Below are positions 34,078 to 44,109 of a stretch of DNA of 64,000 nt, one piece after another; position 1 is the first letter of the stretch, and each line of letters starts with the position of its first letter. The stretch lies in NCBI GenBank assembly GCA_950295325.1, contig OX485806.1:31434001-31498000 (forward strand). The letters are read 5' to 3'. The position numbers were made by a program, and so were the translations under genes. Source of the DNA: Polytrichum commune. Its lineage: Eukaryota > Streptophyta > Polytrichopsida > Polytrichales > Polytrichaceae. The notes beneath the pieces are model-generated. The model saw only the letters and a list, made by a program, of their open reading frames with translations. It did not search any database and was not told where the DNA came from.

Positions 34078-37000
34078 ACTAACACCCATTAGTCCACATT
34101 CGGGATGACTAAAGTGAGTCATGTGTTCACTAACATGACTACACGAAGTCATATTTTGTTTTGACAAAATTTTGTATACATGTCCGGACCACGGTATACA
34201 TGCATACGTGGAACATGACCATTTTTTTACATCCAATGCTTGTATTTGTATGGTGCATGAAATTTCTTTCACCTGACACACTCTTGTCTTCATAATCGAT
34301 GAACATCCCCCCACCCCCCACGCATGTTACACATTCATGTTATATTCGGCGTTTTATGATTGCCCCTCGTTAGATACAACGCGCATTTTATGACATAATC
34401 ATGTAACACAGGAGTCACAAATTTATGACTCATCCATGTGGCACAAAACTATTTGTGATTGCTCCTTGTCGTTTTTATACATTTGTATATAATATGTGCA
34501 TGTTATATACAATCCGTGTTCTGTGATTGTTAATGTTATGAGTCCTTGTCGTATGTTTCTGCCAAAGCGAAAATATGTAACGTGCGCACAAATTTATCAC
34601 TCTCTGCAGGACGAGTACAGCCCGATTGACTTGTTCTCCCATGCACCCCGGACTGGGCAAAGAAGCCAAACATACCCTAACACAAACGATGGACAAGATG
34701 GAGAAGTTGAGGTGCTACGTATGGTGGCAGAGTGCTTTGGCAAGTACGATGGCCTCAAATTTGACGGACACGAAACCGAAGCCACCATACATGAGGGACT
34801 CGGGGATGCATTGGTTGAAGACGATGAAGGGGAGGATGGTTTCACAACGAAGGACAGTGAAGGTAGCGAGGGGGAAAGGGAAGAAACGAATGACCCCATG
34901 GAAACAAGAGGGAGTACCATGAACAGTGAGGACCCCAGTGGGGTAGACCACCAGAAGCTCTTATGCGAAGCTGGAACTCCACTGTATGAGGGAAGCCCCT
35001 CGAACCGTCTCACATCGACACTCTTGATACTATTGTGTTGCACCACCTTCGCTGTACCAAACAACTTTGTGGATGAGTTGTTGAAGTTGTTGAAGGAGAC
35101 AATTTTACCCAAGGACAACACACTACCGAAATCATTTAACGAGGCGAAAGGCTTGTTGATGAAGTTGGGGTTGTCCTACAACTCAATACATGCGTGTAGA
35201 GATGGATGTTGTTTGTTTCGGAAAGAATTGGAGAATGCAACGGAGTGCCCAACATGCCACAAATCGCGCTTTGTTGAGAACTCCAGTACAATTCCAGTCA
35301 AAGTTTTGAGACATTTTCCTTTGATTCCTCGTTTGCGAAGGATGTACAGCTGCACACGGATCGCGGAGCTAATGAAGTGGCATGTAGGTGGGAAAAGTAA
35401 GGACAAGGTGATGAGGTCCGTGGTGGACTCGAAGGCTTGGGACCACGTAAATAATAGGTGGCCGTGGTTTGCGGAAGATGAACGGAACGTTAGGCTTGGC
35501 CTTGCACTGGATGGCGTAAATCCATTTAGGAACCAAAGTCTCAGCCACTCTACTTGGCCCGTGGTCATGCTAAACTACAATCTCCCCCCTTGGTTAGTGA
35601 CCAAAAACTTCTTCATGATGCTTGCGCTAATCATACTCGGAAAAGAGAGTGTAAGGGACAGGAACGTGGATGTGTACATGGCACCGTTGATTGAGGAGCT
35701 CCAAGAGCTTTGGAAAGGGATCGAATGCTTGGACGGATCGCAAGGAAACTCCAAAAAGAAAACATTTAAGCTACATGGCATGCTTTTGTGGACGGTGAAT
35801 GACTTCCCGGTGTACGGTTTGATTTCGGGGCAAGTAACAAAAGGACATAGGGCTTGCCCCGTATGTGGCCCCAACGTGGCAACACGGCGTTCCAAAGCGT
35901 TGAAAAAAAATGTTTACCTTGGGCATAGACGACAACTGCCAATGACCCACCAATGGAGACGACAAAGGTCCAATTTTGATGGGCACCCGGAGATGAGACC
36001 ACCGCCAAGAAGGATGAGTGGTCGAGAGCAATTGCGATATGCGAACGAGCGAGAAGAGTGGACGAAAAAACACTACAGAAACCAAACTGGGCAGACGACA
36101 GACCCCGTACACGAACATGGAGTGAAGAGGAGGACATGTCTATATGACCTTCCATACTGGAAAGTACGTGTATATTATTATGAGAATTAAGGGAGTGGAC
36201 GTAGTAACATGATTGCATATAGTAATATTGTTTATGAGTATTATGTGAGTAGACGTAGTCATGTACAGTCACATGATTGCACGTAGTGATATTGTGATTC
36301 GTTCCGGAAAATTTCTCACTGGGTCGAGTCATTGTGCAGGATCTTCTAATTCGCACACATTGGATGTTATGCACTGTGAGAAAAACATCGCTGAGAATGT
36401 GATGAAAACCATATTTGGAGAGAAGGATACACTTGGAGTTCGTCTGGACATGAAGGAGGCGGGTATACGCCCACATCTTTGGCCCGTAGCAGGAACAAAA
36501 CCCGGTAGCGTGATTCTACCTCGGTCCTCGTACGTTATGACGAAAGAAGAGCGTGAAGTCTTTGTGGAGCAAGTGCGTGCACTGCGAACCCCCACTCACT
36601 ATGTGGGACAGTTGAAGAAGCGCGTAAACGTGGATGGGAGCATAAAAGGCCTGAAATCCCATGACTACCATGTCCTCATGCAGCAAGTGTTGGCACTATG
36701 TGTGCGCTGCACAATGGAAAAGGAAGTGCGGACATCCATAATAATGTTGAGCCGTGTATTCAGGAGGATGTGTGCTAAGTCCATTGATCCTGCAACAATA
36801 CAGGAGATGAGGTGTGAAGCGGCCATAGCACTATGCATGTTGGAAAAAGAATTCCCGCCATCATTTTTTGACATCATGACCCATTTGGTCCTGCATCTCG
36901 TGGAAGAAGTGGAAATTTGTGGACCTGTACATACACGTTGGATGTACCCTATCGAGAGGTACCTGAAGACTCTAAAAGGGTATGTCCGAAACCGTACTCG

Positions 37001-38409
37001 ACCAGAGGGTTGCATGGCTGAAGGCTACGCCATAGTAGAGGCATTGGGATTTTGTACGGAGTATATGCAAGAATATACAGTCACCACTCGAAGAGTGTGG
37101 GATGACAAAGAAGACCCATCAATGTATGATGAGATCCTCGAAGGTGGCGGGCGGGCGCGTCATCTCCCATCCGACCTTCGACAATGGATACATGAGTTCG
37201 TGGTGAACAATGCGGCACCACTGGAGGAGTGGAGGAGGTGAGTTCACTGTTTACTGGAAGAACCTTAAATGCACCACCTTTGTTAGAACAGCAGTCCAGA
37301 CCATACGAACTACAACAAAACACATCTTTTGTGACCTTATAATCATGACTGCACTCAGTCATATTTTGGGATTTATGACTGAGTACAATCACAAAATGTA
37401 GTAGTAAAATATGCATTTTGTTGTAGTTATCGCGACACACTACGACTACTGTTGTACGCAAATATGACTGCCCTTAGTGATTTCAGCAAGTCCCGGGTAA
37501 TGATGTCATGGGCTGTATCCAAAATGCAGGAAACACGAGGATGACATGTCACAGCGGGAATGTGAGCGGCACGAATATAGGCGCAAGAAGCGGAAGGCGC
37601 GGGTAATGTACCCAGCGGAGCTGCGCGACGAAGATTTCCACATTTGGTTTCCAAAAGCAGTGATGCGCGCCATAGAAGAAGGCACTGAGGAGGTACAAGA
37701 AGACGTTAGGGCCTTGATGTTACCTCCATCGGATGCAGCGAAGTCGTATCGATCCATGTATGCGTTTGGAAACCACATCCGTGTCCGAAGCGCACAGGCG
37801 CAATTGACAACAATGGACTCAGGGGTGGCCGCCACATTTCGACAATTATGTCGCTCGGGCCTAAAGGACACAAATCCAAAGGCAGCGGAGTTGGAGTATG
37901 TGGGTTGGGTGGAGGAAATCCTATCGGTGGACTATGGATTCTTCGAGGTGGTGGTCCTCTATTGCAATTGGGTCGTTGCAAACATTAAGGGAGATGGGGC
38001 GACGATGAAGCGCGACGACTATGGATTCACCATTGTAAACTTTGACAGATTGATTCCGTTCTCAGCACAATCATTTGCATTTCCTCTCCACATCGAACAA
38101 GTTTTTTTTGCACCTGACGTAGCGAAGTGTGGATGGGAAGTTGTTTTGCGCAAGGAACCGAGAGGGGTTCGGGTATTCTCCAAACAACAAAGAACGGATG
38201 AAGTACAATGCATAGCACTAGGTAGGACTTCTGATTTTCCCGGATTACAAGTGACGGCGTTTCATGACGATATCGTACCGAAAACACCCATATTGGGCGA
38301 TGCAGTGGAAGTAGGGCCAGGAGTGGTTGCCAAGGCATTAGAATGTTTAGAGGGACCGGATGACGCATCGGTAGATGACTCCGAGCACTGTGACTCGGAC
38401 GGTGATTGA
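33179..38409 (+). CDS. CACTA-2 transposase (TNPD-like), four-exon model, 1177 aa
   Basis: Exons 33179-33376, 34610-36167, 36340-37237 and 37530-38409 sum to 3534 bp with no internal stop. The first holds a Transpos_assoc domain (MRLSKYPCPCMECAGG, IRKHLR). The second holds Transposase_21: a Cys/His patch (CRDGCCLF, CPTCHKSRF), RLGLALDGVNPF (Asp 367) and RNVDVYMAPLIEEL (Asp 420), then HGMLLWTVNDFPVYG. The third has LDVMHCEKN (Asp 594, Glu 599) and DUF4218 (GLKSHDYHVLMQQVL). The fourth has DUF4216 (ELEYVGWVEEIL, VNFDRLIPF). The second intron uses a donor at 36168 (GTGTAT). A better-looking donor four bases upstream (GTACGT) would break the frame. It should catalyse cut-and-paste transposition in the nucleus. 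It is complete and probably functional if the model is right. Confidence 0.88.
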
Positions 38410-39068
38410 CTTCCCGTCCGAGCAAAAAGTTGTTTTGGTGAAACTTAGGTGGGTATATATTTAAGTTCAATTATATACATGTTCAATTAGTCTTTTGGCA
38501 ATAGTAAAAATCAAATTTCCTCCCCAATTTCCCCCCTATACTCCCTAAAACATCAATCAATTAATTATTCGATCAATAAATAAACATGGGCCATTCCCAA
38601 TTTTCATTGTTGTTCATACTATAACACACAAAGTACTTAATTTTGACCATTATCTGTCATTATTAAATAAATACTCCAAACCATAATACTAGATAATGAG
38701 TCATGGGGCAAAAACACAAGAGGCCCATCTAGGGCAGCCTGAATTATCAAGGGCTGCCCAAAAAAAGTAAAAAAAGGGTCCTAGTCAGAATGTGACTGAA
38801 GAATATGACTCGCAGAAAAATGTGACTGGCACATATGACTGGGCGTCCACCATACACGTTCCCCGTCGTTCCCTATAAAGGCAGTCGTCGTTCCCATACG
38901 TCGTATATAGTACATTTGCCGAATACGACAGTAAAATATGACTGCGAGTCATATTTTTGAATTTCGTACCCACCAAAGGTCGAGGCCTGGGAAAATGTGA
39001 CTGCATGTAGTCACCAGTCATCCCCAGTCATATTTCCCTAGTCACAAAATACCCAATCTGTTGTAGTG
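38410..39068. repeat. CACTA-2 right subterminal region
   Basis: Non-coding. The first half is AT-rich. From 38785 to the end it has dense TATGACT, TGTGACTG and AGTCATA motifs, mirroring 13310-13500 on the left. It ends in the terminal inverted repeat. Confidence 0.85.
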
Positions 39069-39329
39069 CCTGGACCTAGTTTAGTTGCTACTGGAGCAGC
39101 TGAGGGGCCGAACTGATTTAGTTGCTACTGGAGCAGCTTAAGGGCTTAAAACTAAGCATAGGTCAAGTTATGCATTTTAGATTATTCTAGCATGTATGTA
39201 AGTGTTAGATTTATTAGGCTAGTTAGCGTGAGGTGTGGCTTGCTAGTAAATGTAATTGGGGTGGATCATCAAGAACAGTGTTTTTAAACACTTGCATCTT
39301 CTTGGTCAAAATAAGTTACTTGTTCAAGA

Positions 39330-39494
39330 ATGGAGAATGTGGTTGATCCTAGCAATGGCACGGCAAAGGAAGTAAAGATTAAGGGTGCTAGGGGGATGTC
39401 TTTAGGGGGATGCGTGGCCAAAGCCGCGGGATGGACCTTTGAGAAGGCTAATGCCTCATCTGTTCAAGAAACAAGTATTAATAAAACATCATGA
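39330..39494 (+). CDS. LTR-encoded small ORF (54 aa), copy B
   Basis: ATG at 39330, TGA at 39492-39494. Core RGMSLGGCVAKAAGWTFEKA at residues 21-40, the same position as in copy A, and the same start MENV. Alignment with copy A needs no gap, and the stop lies 129 bp before the LTR end in both. The two ORFs differ at many third codon positions inside the conserved core. It is separated from the rest of LTR B by CACTA-2 and so is not expected to be expressed from its own LTR promoter now. Confidence 0.6.
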   Translation: MENVVDPSNGTAKEVKIKGARGMSLGGCVAKAAGWTFEKANASSVQETSINKTS

Positions 39495-39734
39495 ATTTTA
39501 GAACTAGAAAGTTCACTGAGATGAAGGATATTTCTTATATCATTGAGATTTGATACTACACATGTGATTCACAAACCCATCATCCGGACTAGGACGCTTA
39601 AGGGTGGTGGGTTTGGCCTCACAATCACCCCAATGCAAGTAAAGGAAATTTTAGTACTTATCAGCTAGAGCCTTTCCGGAAATACAAAGATTGACTACAA
39701 GCAATCTAATGCTCCACCTTCAATAGTCAAAGTT

Positions 39735-40955
39735 CCGCAATCCCTCCCATATTGTTGTCAAACTCGTACATCATTTGAATCGCAAGGTTGTCAAAGAGCT
39801 TGAGTTCCTCAATTTGTTTGGTATTGTCCATGTCAAGCTCTCACAACATCCTAACTTAAGGGTATCAAAGAAGTCAAGTTTCCCAATTCCTCTGGTTTTG
39901 TTGTCACACTCATACACCATCTTAAATCCATGGTGGTCAATGAAAGCAAGTTCACTCATCCATTTGGTAGTGTTGTCAACCTCTCATACAATGTCAAATC
40001 CTACGGTTGTGAAGACAAATAGGTTCCCAATCCCTCTGATACCATTGTCAAGCTCGTACACCATCTCAAATCCATGGTTGCCAAAATAGTCAACTTCCCC
40101 AATCCTTCATGTCTCTTTGCCAAATGTAGGATTGTCAACGAATTTGACTTCCCCACTCCTTCCGATATCATTGTCAAGCTCTTACAAAAGCGCAAATCCA
40201 AGGTTGTCAAAGGCATCACGCTCCCCAATCCCTCTAGTATTGTTGTCAAACTTATAGACTCTCTCAAATCCAGGATTGTCAAAGAACTCCAAGTTTCCCA
40301 ATCCCTCTGGTAACTTTTTCAAGTTCTTCCAAAACATCAAAACTAAGGTTGTTGAGGAAGCCACATTCCGCAATCCTTCCGGGATTGTTGTCAAGCTTGT
40401 ACACCATCTCATATCCAAGGTTATCAAAGAAGACAAGTTCCCATATGCCTCTAGTATCTTTGTCAAGGTTGTACACCCTCCCAATTCAAAGGTTGTCAAA
40501 GAAATCAAGTTTCCCAATCCCTCCGGTATCGTTGTCAACCTCACACACCCTTTATAATCAAGGGTTGTCAAAGAACACAAATTTCCCAATTCCCCCAATA
40601 GCACAGTCAAGCTCATACACCATCCCAGTTCAAGGGTTGGCAAAGAATTAAGTTCCCCAATCCCTACAGTATAATTTTCAAGCTCGTACACTCTTTCAAA
40701 TCAAGGGTTGTTGGAGAACTAAAGTTCTACAATACTTCCGGTATCGTTCTTAAGTTTGTACACCCTTGATAATCAAAGGTTGTCAAAGAAGTCAAGTTCC
40801 CCAATCCCTCATGTATCACTGTCAAACTCTTACACAAGCTCAGATCAAGGGTTGTCAAAGAAGTCAAATTCTTCAATCCCTCAGGTTTAGTTCTCAATCT
40901 CGTACACCCTCTCAAACCTAGGGTTTTCAAAGAAGTCAGTTTCACCATTGAAATC
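39735..40955 (-). pseudogene. Leucine-rich repeat gene fragment, decayed
   Basis: About 1.2 kb of 72-bp (24-residue) repeats on the minus strand, of the type SLTTLDLxxCxSLT followed by IPEGLGNL. Best open pieces are 40727-40948, 40182-40691 and 40001-40282. Stops and frame changes between them show it is broken. Such LRRs form the ligand-sensing part of NLR-type immune receptors and related proteins, but no NB-ARC, TIR or kinase domain is present here. It begins about 110 bp outside LTR B. The 24-residue repeat with a conserved Cys is a type I associate with mosses and lycophytes. Confidence 0.8.
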
Positions 40956-41119
40956 TACATTAGTCTCCTAACACTATATTCATTAAATTGAGACTTTTTG
41001 GGCATTTTGAGACATTCACAGAAATAAGAAGAAGGAGAAATGGAACACATATGGGAGAAAGTTGTAAGATGCGAACACTTTGAAGCGGGTGTTTAGACCA
41101 AGAACCCCATTAATAACTC

Positions 41120-41345
41120 ATATTTGTGATGGTTTAGGGTGGGCAATCCAAACCTTAGACCAAATTGAAGGGGAAACATTCATATTATTGCACACAAAAT
41201 ATGAGAGCTTGTATGAATATGGTTTAGGTACGGCAATCCAAACCATAGATCTTACTGAAGGGGAAATATGTTTACCAATATAATATTGCATACAAAATAT
41301 TCCAAACTCGTATTTGTGATGGTTTAGGTAGGGCAATCCAAACCT
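41120..41345 (+). repeat. Threefold repeat of about 100 bp
   Basis: Three copies of a unit with ATGGTTTAGG(T)(A)GGCAATCCAAACC and GGAAGGGGAAA, followed by TATTATTGCA, at about 41127, 41219 and 41319. A single relative of the first part lies at 3371 inside CACTA-1. No function is evident. Confidence 0.7.
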
Positions 41346-41509
41346 TAGACCATATGGAAGGCGAAATCATGTGACACTTATATTATTGCAAAAAAAAACA
41401 TACAAAGTATGGCATGTAAAATGCATAGCATGCTAACACCACACATCCGTTGGATAGTGCGACCCAAAATCATCTTGCCTATGGCCCAAAACCCTACGCC
41501 TACTATGGC

Positions 41510-42280
41510 CTATCTAGCCTTGGAGACTGCCTTTTTTTCTTTTGCATCTTTTGCTCGTATCGCTTCAACATTTCTGAAAATCTCCACCCCGCGACTATAG
41601 CCAAGGTTGGGGTGACCGCCCACCATAACACATTTTGGATTCCGTCGGCCGCCCGAATTATACGACGATGAATTCGAATACGATGAAGTGGACTGTCTTG
41701 CATTTCTGGTCATGGAGTAGAAACGCTCCAACTCGATGGACGCACTAGACCGCATAGGTTTACAGGTGGGAGCAACCTGCAACGCGTCAAAGCAAGAACA
41801 CATGTGTTAGTTTAGGGAGGAAGACCCAAACGTGTCACACGTTCATTTTTAAAGTGCAAATTGATTGTAATGCGCGGTTAACCATGTTTGGGGGGGGGGG
41901 GTTCACCTTGTCACCGGGGGTATTCCCGTCGGAGTTGGCGAGGAGGGGCAAGGCGTCCCGCAAAGGAATAGGAAGGGTGCCACTCTTCGTAGGCCGAGCG
42001 TCCATCCGCAGCCGCCGTTGAGGTGTAATACTGCCGCCGGGCCGAGAGGGGGATGCCTGGACGCATTTGCGATCTATGCCCTTGAGCGGCGACGGGGACG
42101 GAGATCGCTGGAAGATTTGCTTGGGTGGGGGCTATCGACGACGCCGGTGTCAATAGGCTCCTTGGAGTAGTCGATGGTGGACGCGGCATCGTAGACGGTC
42201 TCGTAGAAGAAGCTGCCCAAGTTTGATTCGCTGACGATCTCAATCGACGGCTCCAAACGTTGATGGCAAAATAAAAACAG
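41510..42280 (-). CDS. Hypothetical two-exon coding region
   Basis: Two minus-strand stretches have coding-like composition: about 42280-42074 (segments SIEIVSESNLGSFFYETVYD and ASTIDYSKEPIDTGVVDSP) and about 41777-41510 (SSASIELERFYSMTRNARQS, ending EKKAVSKAR and a stop). The second begins just after a CAACCTGCAACG-type acceptor context. The exon joins and the start were not resolved. No domain is recognised. It lies downstream of, and on the same strand as, the FCP1-like gene, so it could be a neighbouring gene or the remains of one. Confidence 0.35.
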
Positions 42281-42370
42281 ACAAAACGCAAGGGGAGGGG
42301 GGGAGCATGTGAAAATCGATATACAATTGAGGCATAATATATCACACACAATGGCACACCATGTAGTATC

Positions 42371-43123
42371 TCAAATGAGTTTATTATATTTCGCGTGAGC
42401 GTACAACTCTCTGTACATATAGTCCTTCGGATCCATGTATCGTTCGCCTATCGGATTACAACTAAGGAACCGGGGCACGGGTAGTTCGCTCCCCACGAGC
42501 GTTTGAATGTACTTAAGTTGGTCTAACAAAAAGCGGTCTCGGACCTTCTCGACCGTCCACGTAGGGCAAACTATGAAGTTCGAGGTCGGGTTCAAAATGT
42601 TTTTGGAAGCGCTGTCGTCCACCATCAATGTGTTGTCACGGGTGGGGTGAACGTCGTAGGGACAGCCGACCATGTTGGGACGCTGGTCCCATACGACTGG
42701 CTTCAAGACCTTAAGAAATTGGTTTACAGCGGGGTTGTTGGGCTTCTTCACAACCCTGCCCTCGGGGGTGTATAACGTTCTACAAGAATCCTGTCCTAGG
42801 ACCAAGCACGGGGGTTGGAGTCCCTTGAAGATGAACTCCGCGACCGCCTGGGTGTTCTCCGACTTCATGGAGCTCCACACGATCACCCACCATTTGGATA
42901 AGGCGACCTGCAGGAAGCGCCGAAGCCACGGGCGGAGGTACACTAGCTTGCTTTTGATGTACGCGGGGGGTCCATCGTAGTTGGCGTCCTCGGGCTTGCA
43001 GAAAGGCACCGTGGGGACCCTCAGACAATGCACGCACTGGACAAGGACCCCGTTGAGGTCTAGCACCAGGAACCGGGACTTGGGAGGCGAAGGTGGCGAG
43101 GGCAAAATCAGGGTGACCACCAT
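42371..43123 (-). CDS. FCP1/NIF-like (HAD superfamily) phosphatase domain protein, 250 aa
   Basis: I chose the ATG at 43123; the frame is open further upstream (to 43180) but without an ATG. The catalytic loop is LDLNGVLV (Asp 21). The second acid of the usual DxDx(T/V) motif is Asn 23, as in several plant NLI-interacting-factor-like proteins, so phosphatase activity may be lost or altered. VIVWSS (79-84) fits HAD motif II and DNTLMVDDS (162-170, paired Asp 168-169) fits motif IV. NIF-like phosphatases usually act on phosphoserine, for instance in the RNA polymerase II C-terminal domain. The protein is nearly all domain. It is the best candidate for a host gene in the window, although carriage by a transposon cannot be excluded. 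Confidence 0.75.
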   Translation of the reverse strand: MVVTLILPSPPSPPKSRFLVLDLNGVLVQCVHCLRVPTVPFCKPEDANYDGPPAYIKSKLVYLRPWLRRFLQVALSKWWVIVWSSMKSENTQAVAEFIFKGLQPPCLVLGQDSCRTLYTPEGRVVKKPNNPAVNQFLKVLKPVVWDQRPNMVGCPYDVHPTRDNTLMVDDSASKNILNPTSNFIVCPTWTVEKVRDRFLLDQLKYIQTLVGSELPVPRFLSCNPIGERYMDPKDYMYRELYAHAKYNKLI

Positions 43124-43199
43124 GATGTCTTCCACACTCCTCGGAGAGGACCGGTGGGGAGCCGCGACGCTATGCTCCAATCCCTGCGGCGACGAGCGA

Positions 43200-44109
43200 G
43201 AGAAGGCGGCGAGGACTATGTTATGCTATGTCCATTTCAAGTAGAACGTAAATTTTGTGCAAACACAAGAACAATTGGACCATTGGTGGCAACAAAAACA
43301 TACAAGGAGAACAACATACATTGGGACACGGATGCAAACATATGGGCGCCAAAAATAATAATTTTATTTTTACAAATCTCTATATACAATTTGATGGGGG
43401 GGGGGGGACCGCGGTGAACGAGGGCATTCACACTATCCTAATTCTACATCTACAAAATTGGTTGCGCGCCGCCAAGGTCGAGCGTAGTCGAGTGCAGGTG
43501 AGACGAAGGGGATCGCGGGGGGCACGTTGGGGGAGGGGGGGCAAGAGTTGAGCATGGGGGGGGGGGGGGCAGGGGTGGTGCATTTCCTCCTAGCAAGGGG
43601 GACACGACCACGCCAACAAGACAGTGACCCAGGAAGTTTGGGTCGGTCGACCCAAACTGGGAGGGCTTAGTGTATTACCTCGCCCTGGTCATGTCTCGAC
43701 GATGTGGAAGCCTCCACCGTCCCCGCTGCCCCGCCTCTTTTGCCACCGCCTTCTCCGACCACGTCAGGAACCTTCTCCTGCAAACGATCGGCATCAGGCC
43801 CTTGTCCTAAACCAATCTCCGCATGTGCATCATGCATGGGTTCATCGATTTGGTTAGGAGTAGAGGTATCACGAGGCCCTTGCACGCCTTCAACATCTAG
43901 CATGGCCGTGTCTAGTTGACACCCATGTTGGTCAAGGGAGGACTGCGCTGCAACGGGGTTTGGGTCGCCCGACCCAAACTGTCCTGCATTTGGAGAGGTG
44001 CCTTCGGACACTACAATGGATGGTGGGTTTGGGTCGGTCGACCCAAACATCCTGGGGTCGTCCAATTGGTGAGGGGGCGCCATGATTATGGGGGGCCGAA
44101 GTGGTGGAA
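43200..44109. other. G-rich tracts and GGGTCGGTCGACCC repeats, weak minus-strand ORF
   Basis: G runs of ten or more occur at 43396-43407 and 43556-43569. The motif GGGTCG(G/C)(T/C)CGACCCAAAC occurs at about 43641, 43964 and 44031. A minus-strand frame from an ATG near 44083 (MAPPHQLDDP) to 43667 starts about 27 bp outside the palindrome end at 44110. It is Pro/Gly/Asp-rich and contains the GSTDPNP-type repeats. It could be the start of a gag-like ORF of an inverted element, but no domain is visible. Confidence 0.4.

Larger units (their letters stand above)
13289..39068. mobile_element. CACTA-2: large autonomous-type CACTA element with transposase and SET exon
   Basis: Left end CACTACAACAGATTGGGTAT (13289). 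The right end is its reverse complement, ending at 39068. More than 25 bp of the termini match perfectly, and CCT flanks it (13286-13288, 39069-39071). Total span is 25.8 kb; without the nested gypsy element it is about 15.5 kb. It has two divergent transcription units, a minus-strand multi-exon accessory gene (24405-29873) and a plus-strand transposase gene with an internal SET exon (33179-38409). TATGACT/AGTCATA motifs are scattered through the termini, introns and upstream regions but are not obvious in coding exons. Confidence 0.95.
12418..39623 (+). mobile_element. Solo LTR B, split by CACTA-2
   Basis: It begins TGTGAGCCCAAAATGG at 12418 and ends GGCCTCACA at 39623, flanked by ATCAC on both sides (12413-12417, 39624-39628). 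Without CACTA-2 it is about 1.42 kb and clearly related to LTR A across its length. CACTA-2 landed inside its tandem-repeat tract. The distal part (39072-39623) carries the small ORF and the conserved 3' end (GGACTAGGACGCTTAAGGG). No internal region remains, so it is a solo LTR. Confidence 0.93.

Noticed and set aside
36164..36190. Stop after the second transposase exon as evidence of a truncated transposase
   Set aside because: The frame runs into a donor site, and the next exon resumes in frame with LDVMH, the expected next motif of Transposase_21; an intron explains it better.
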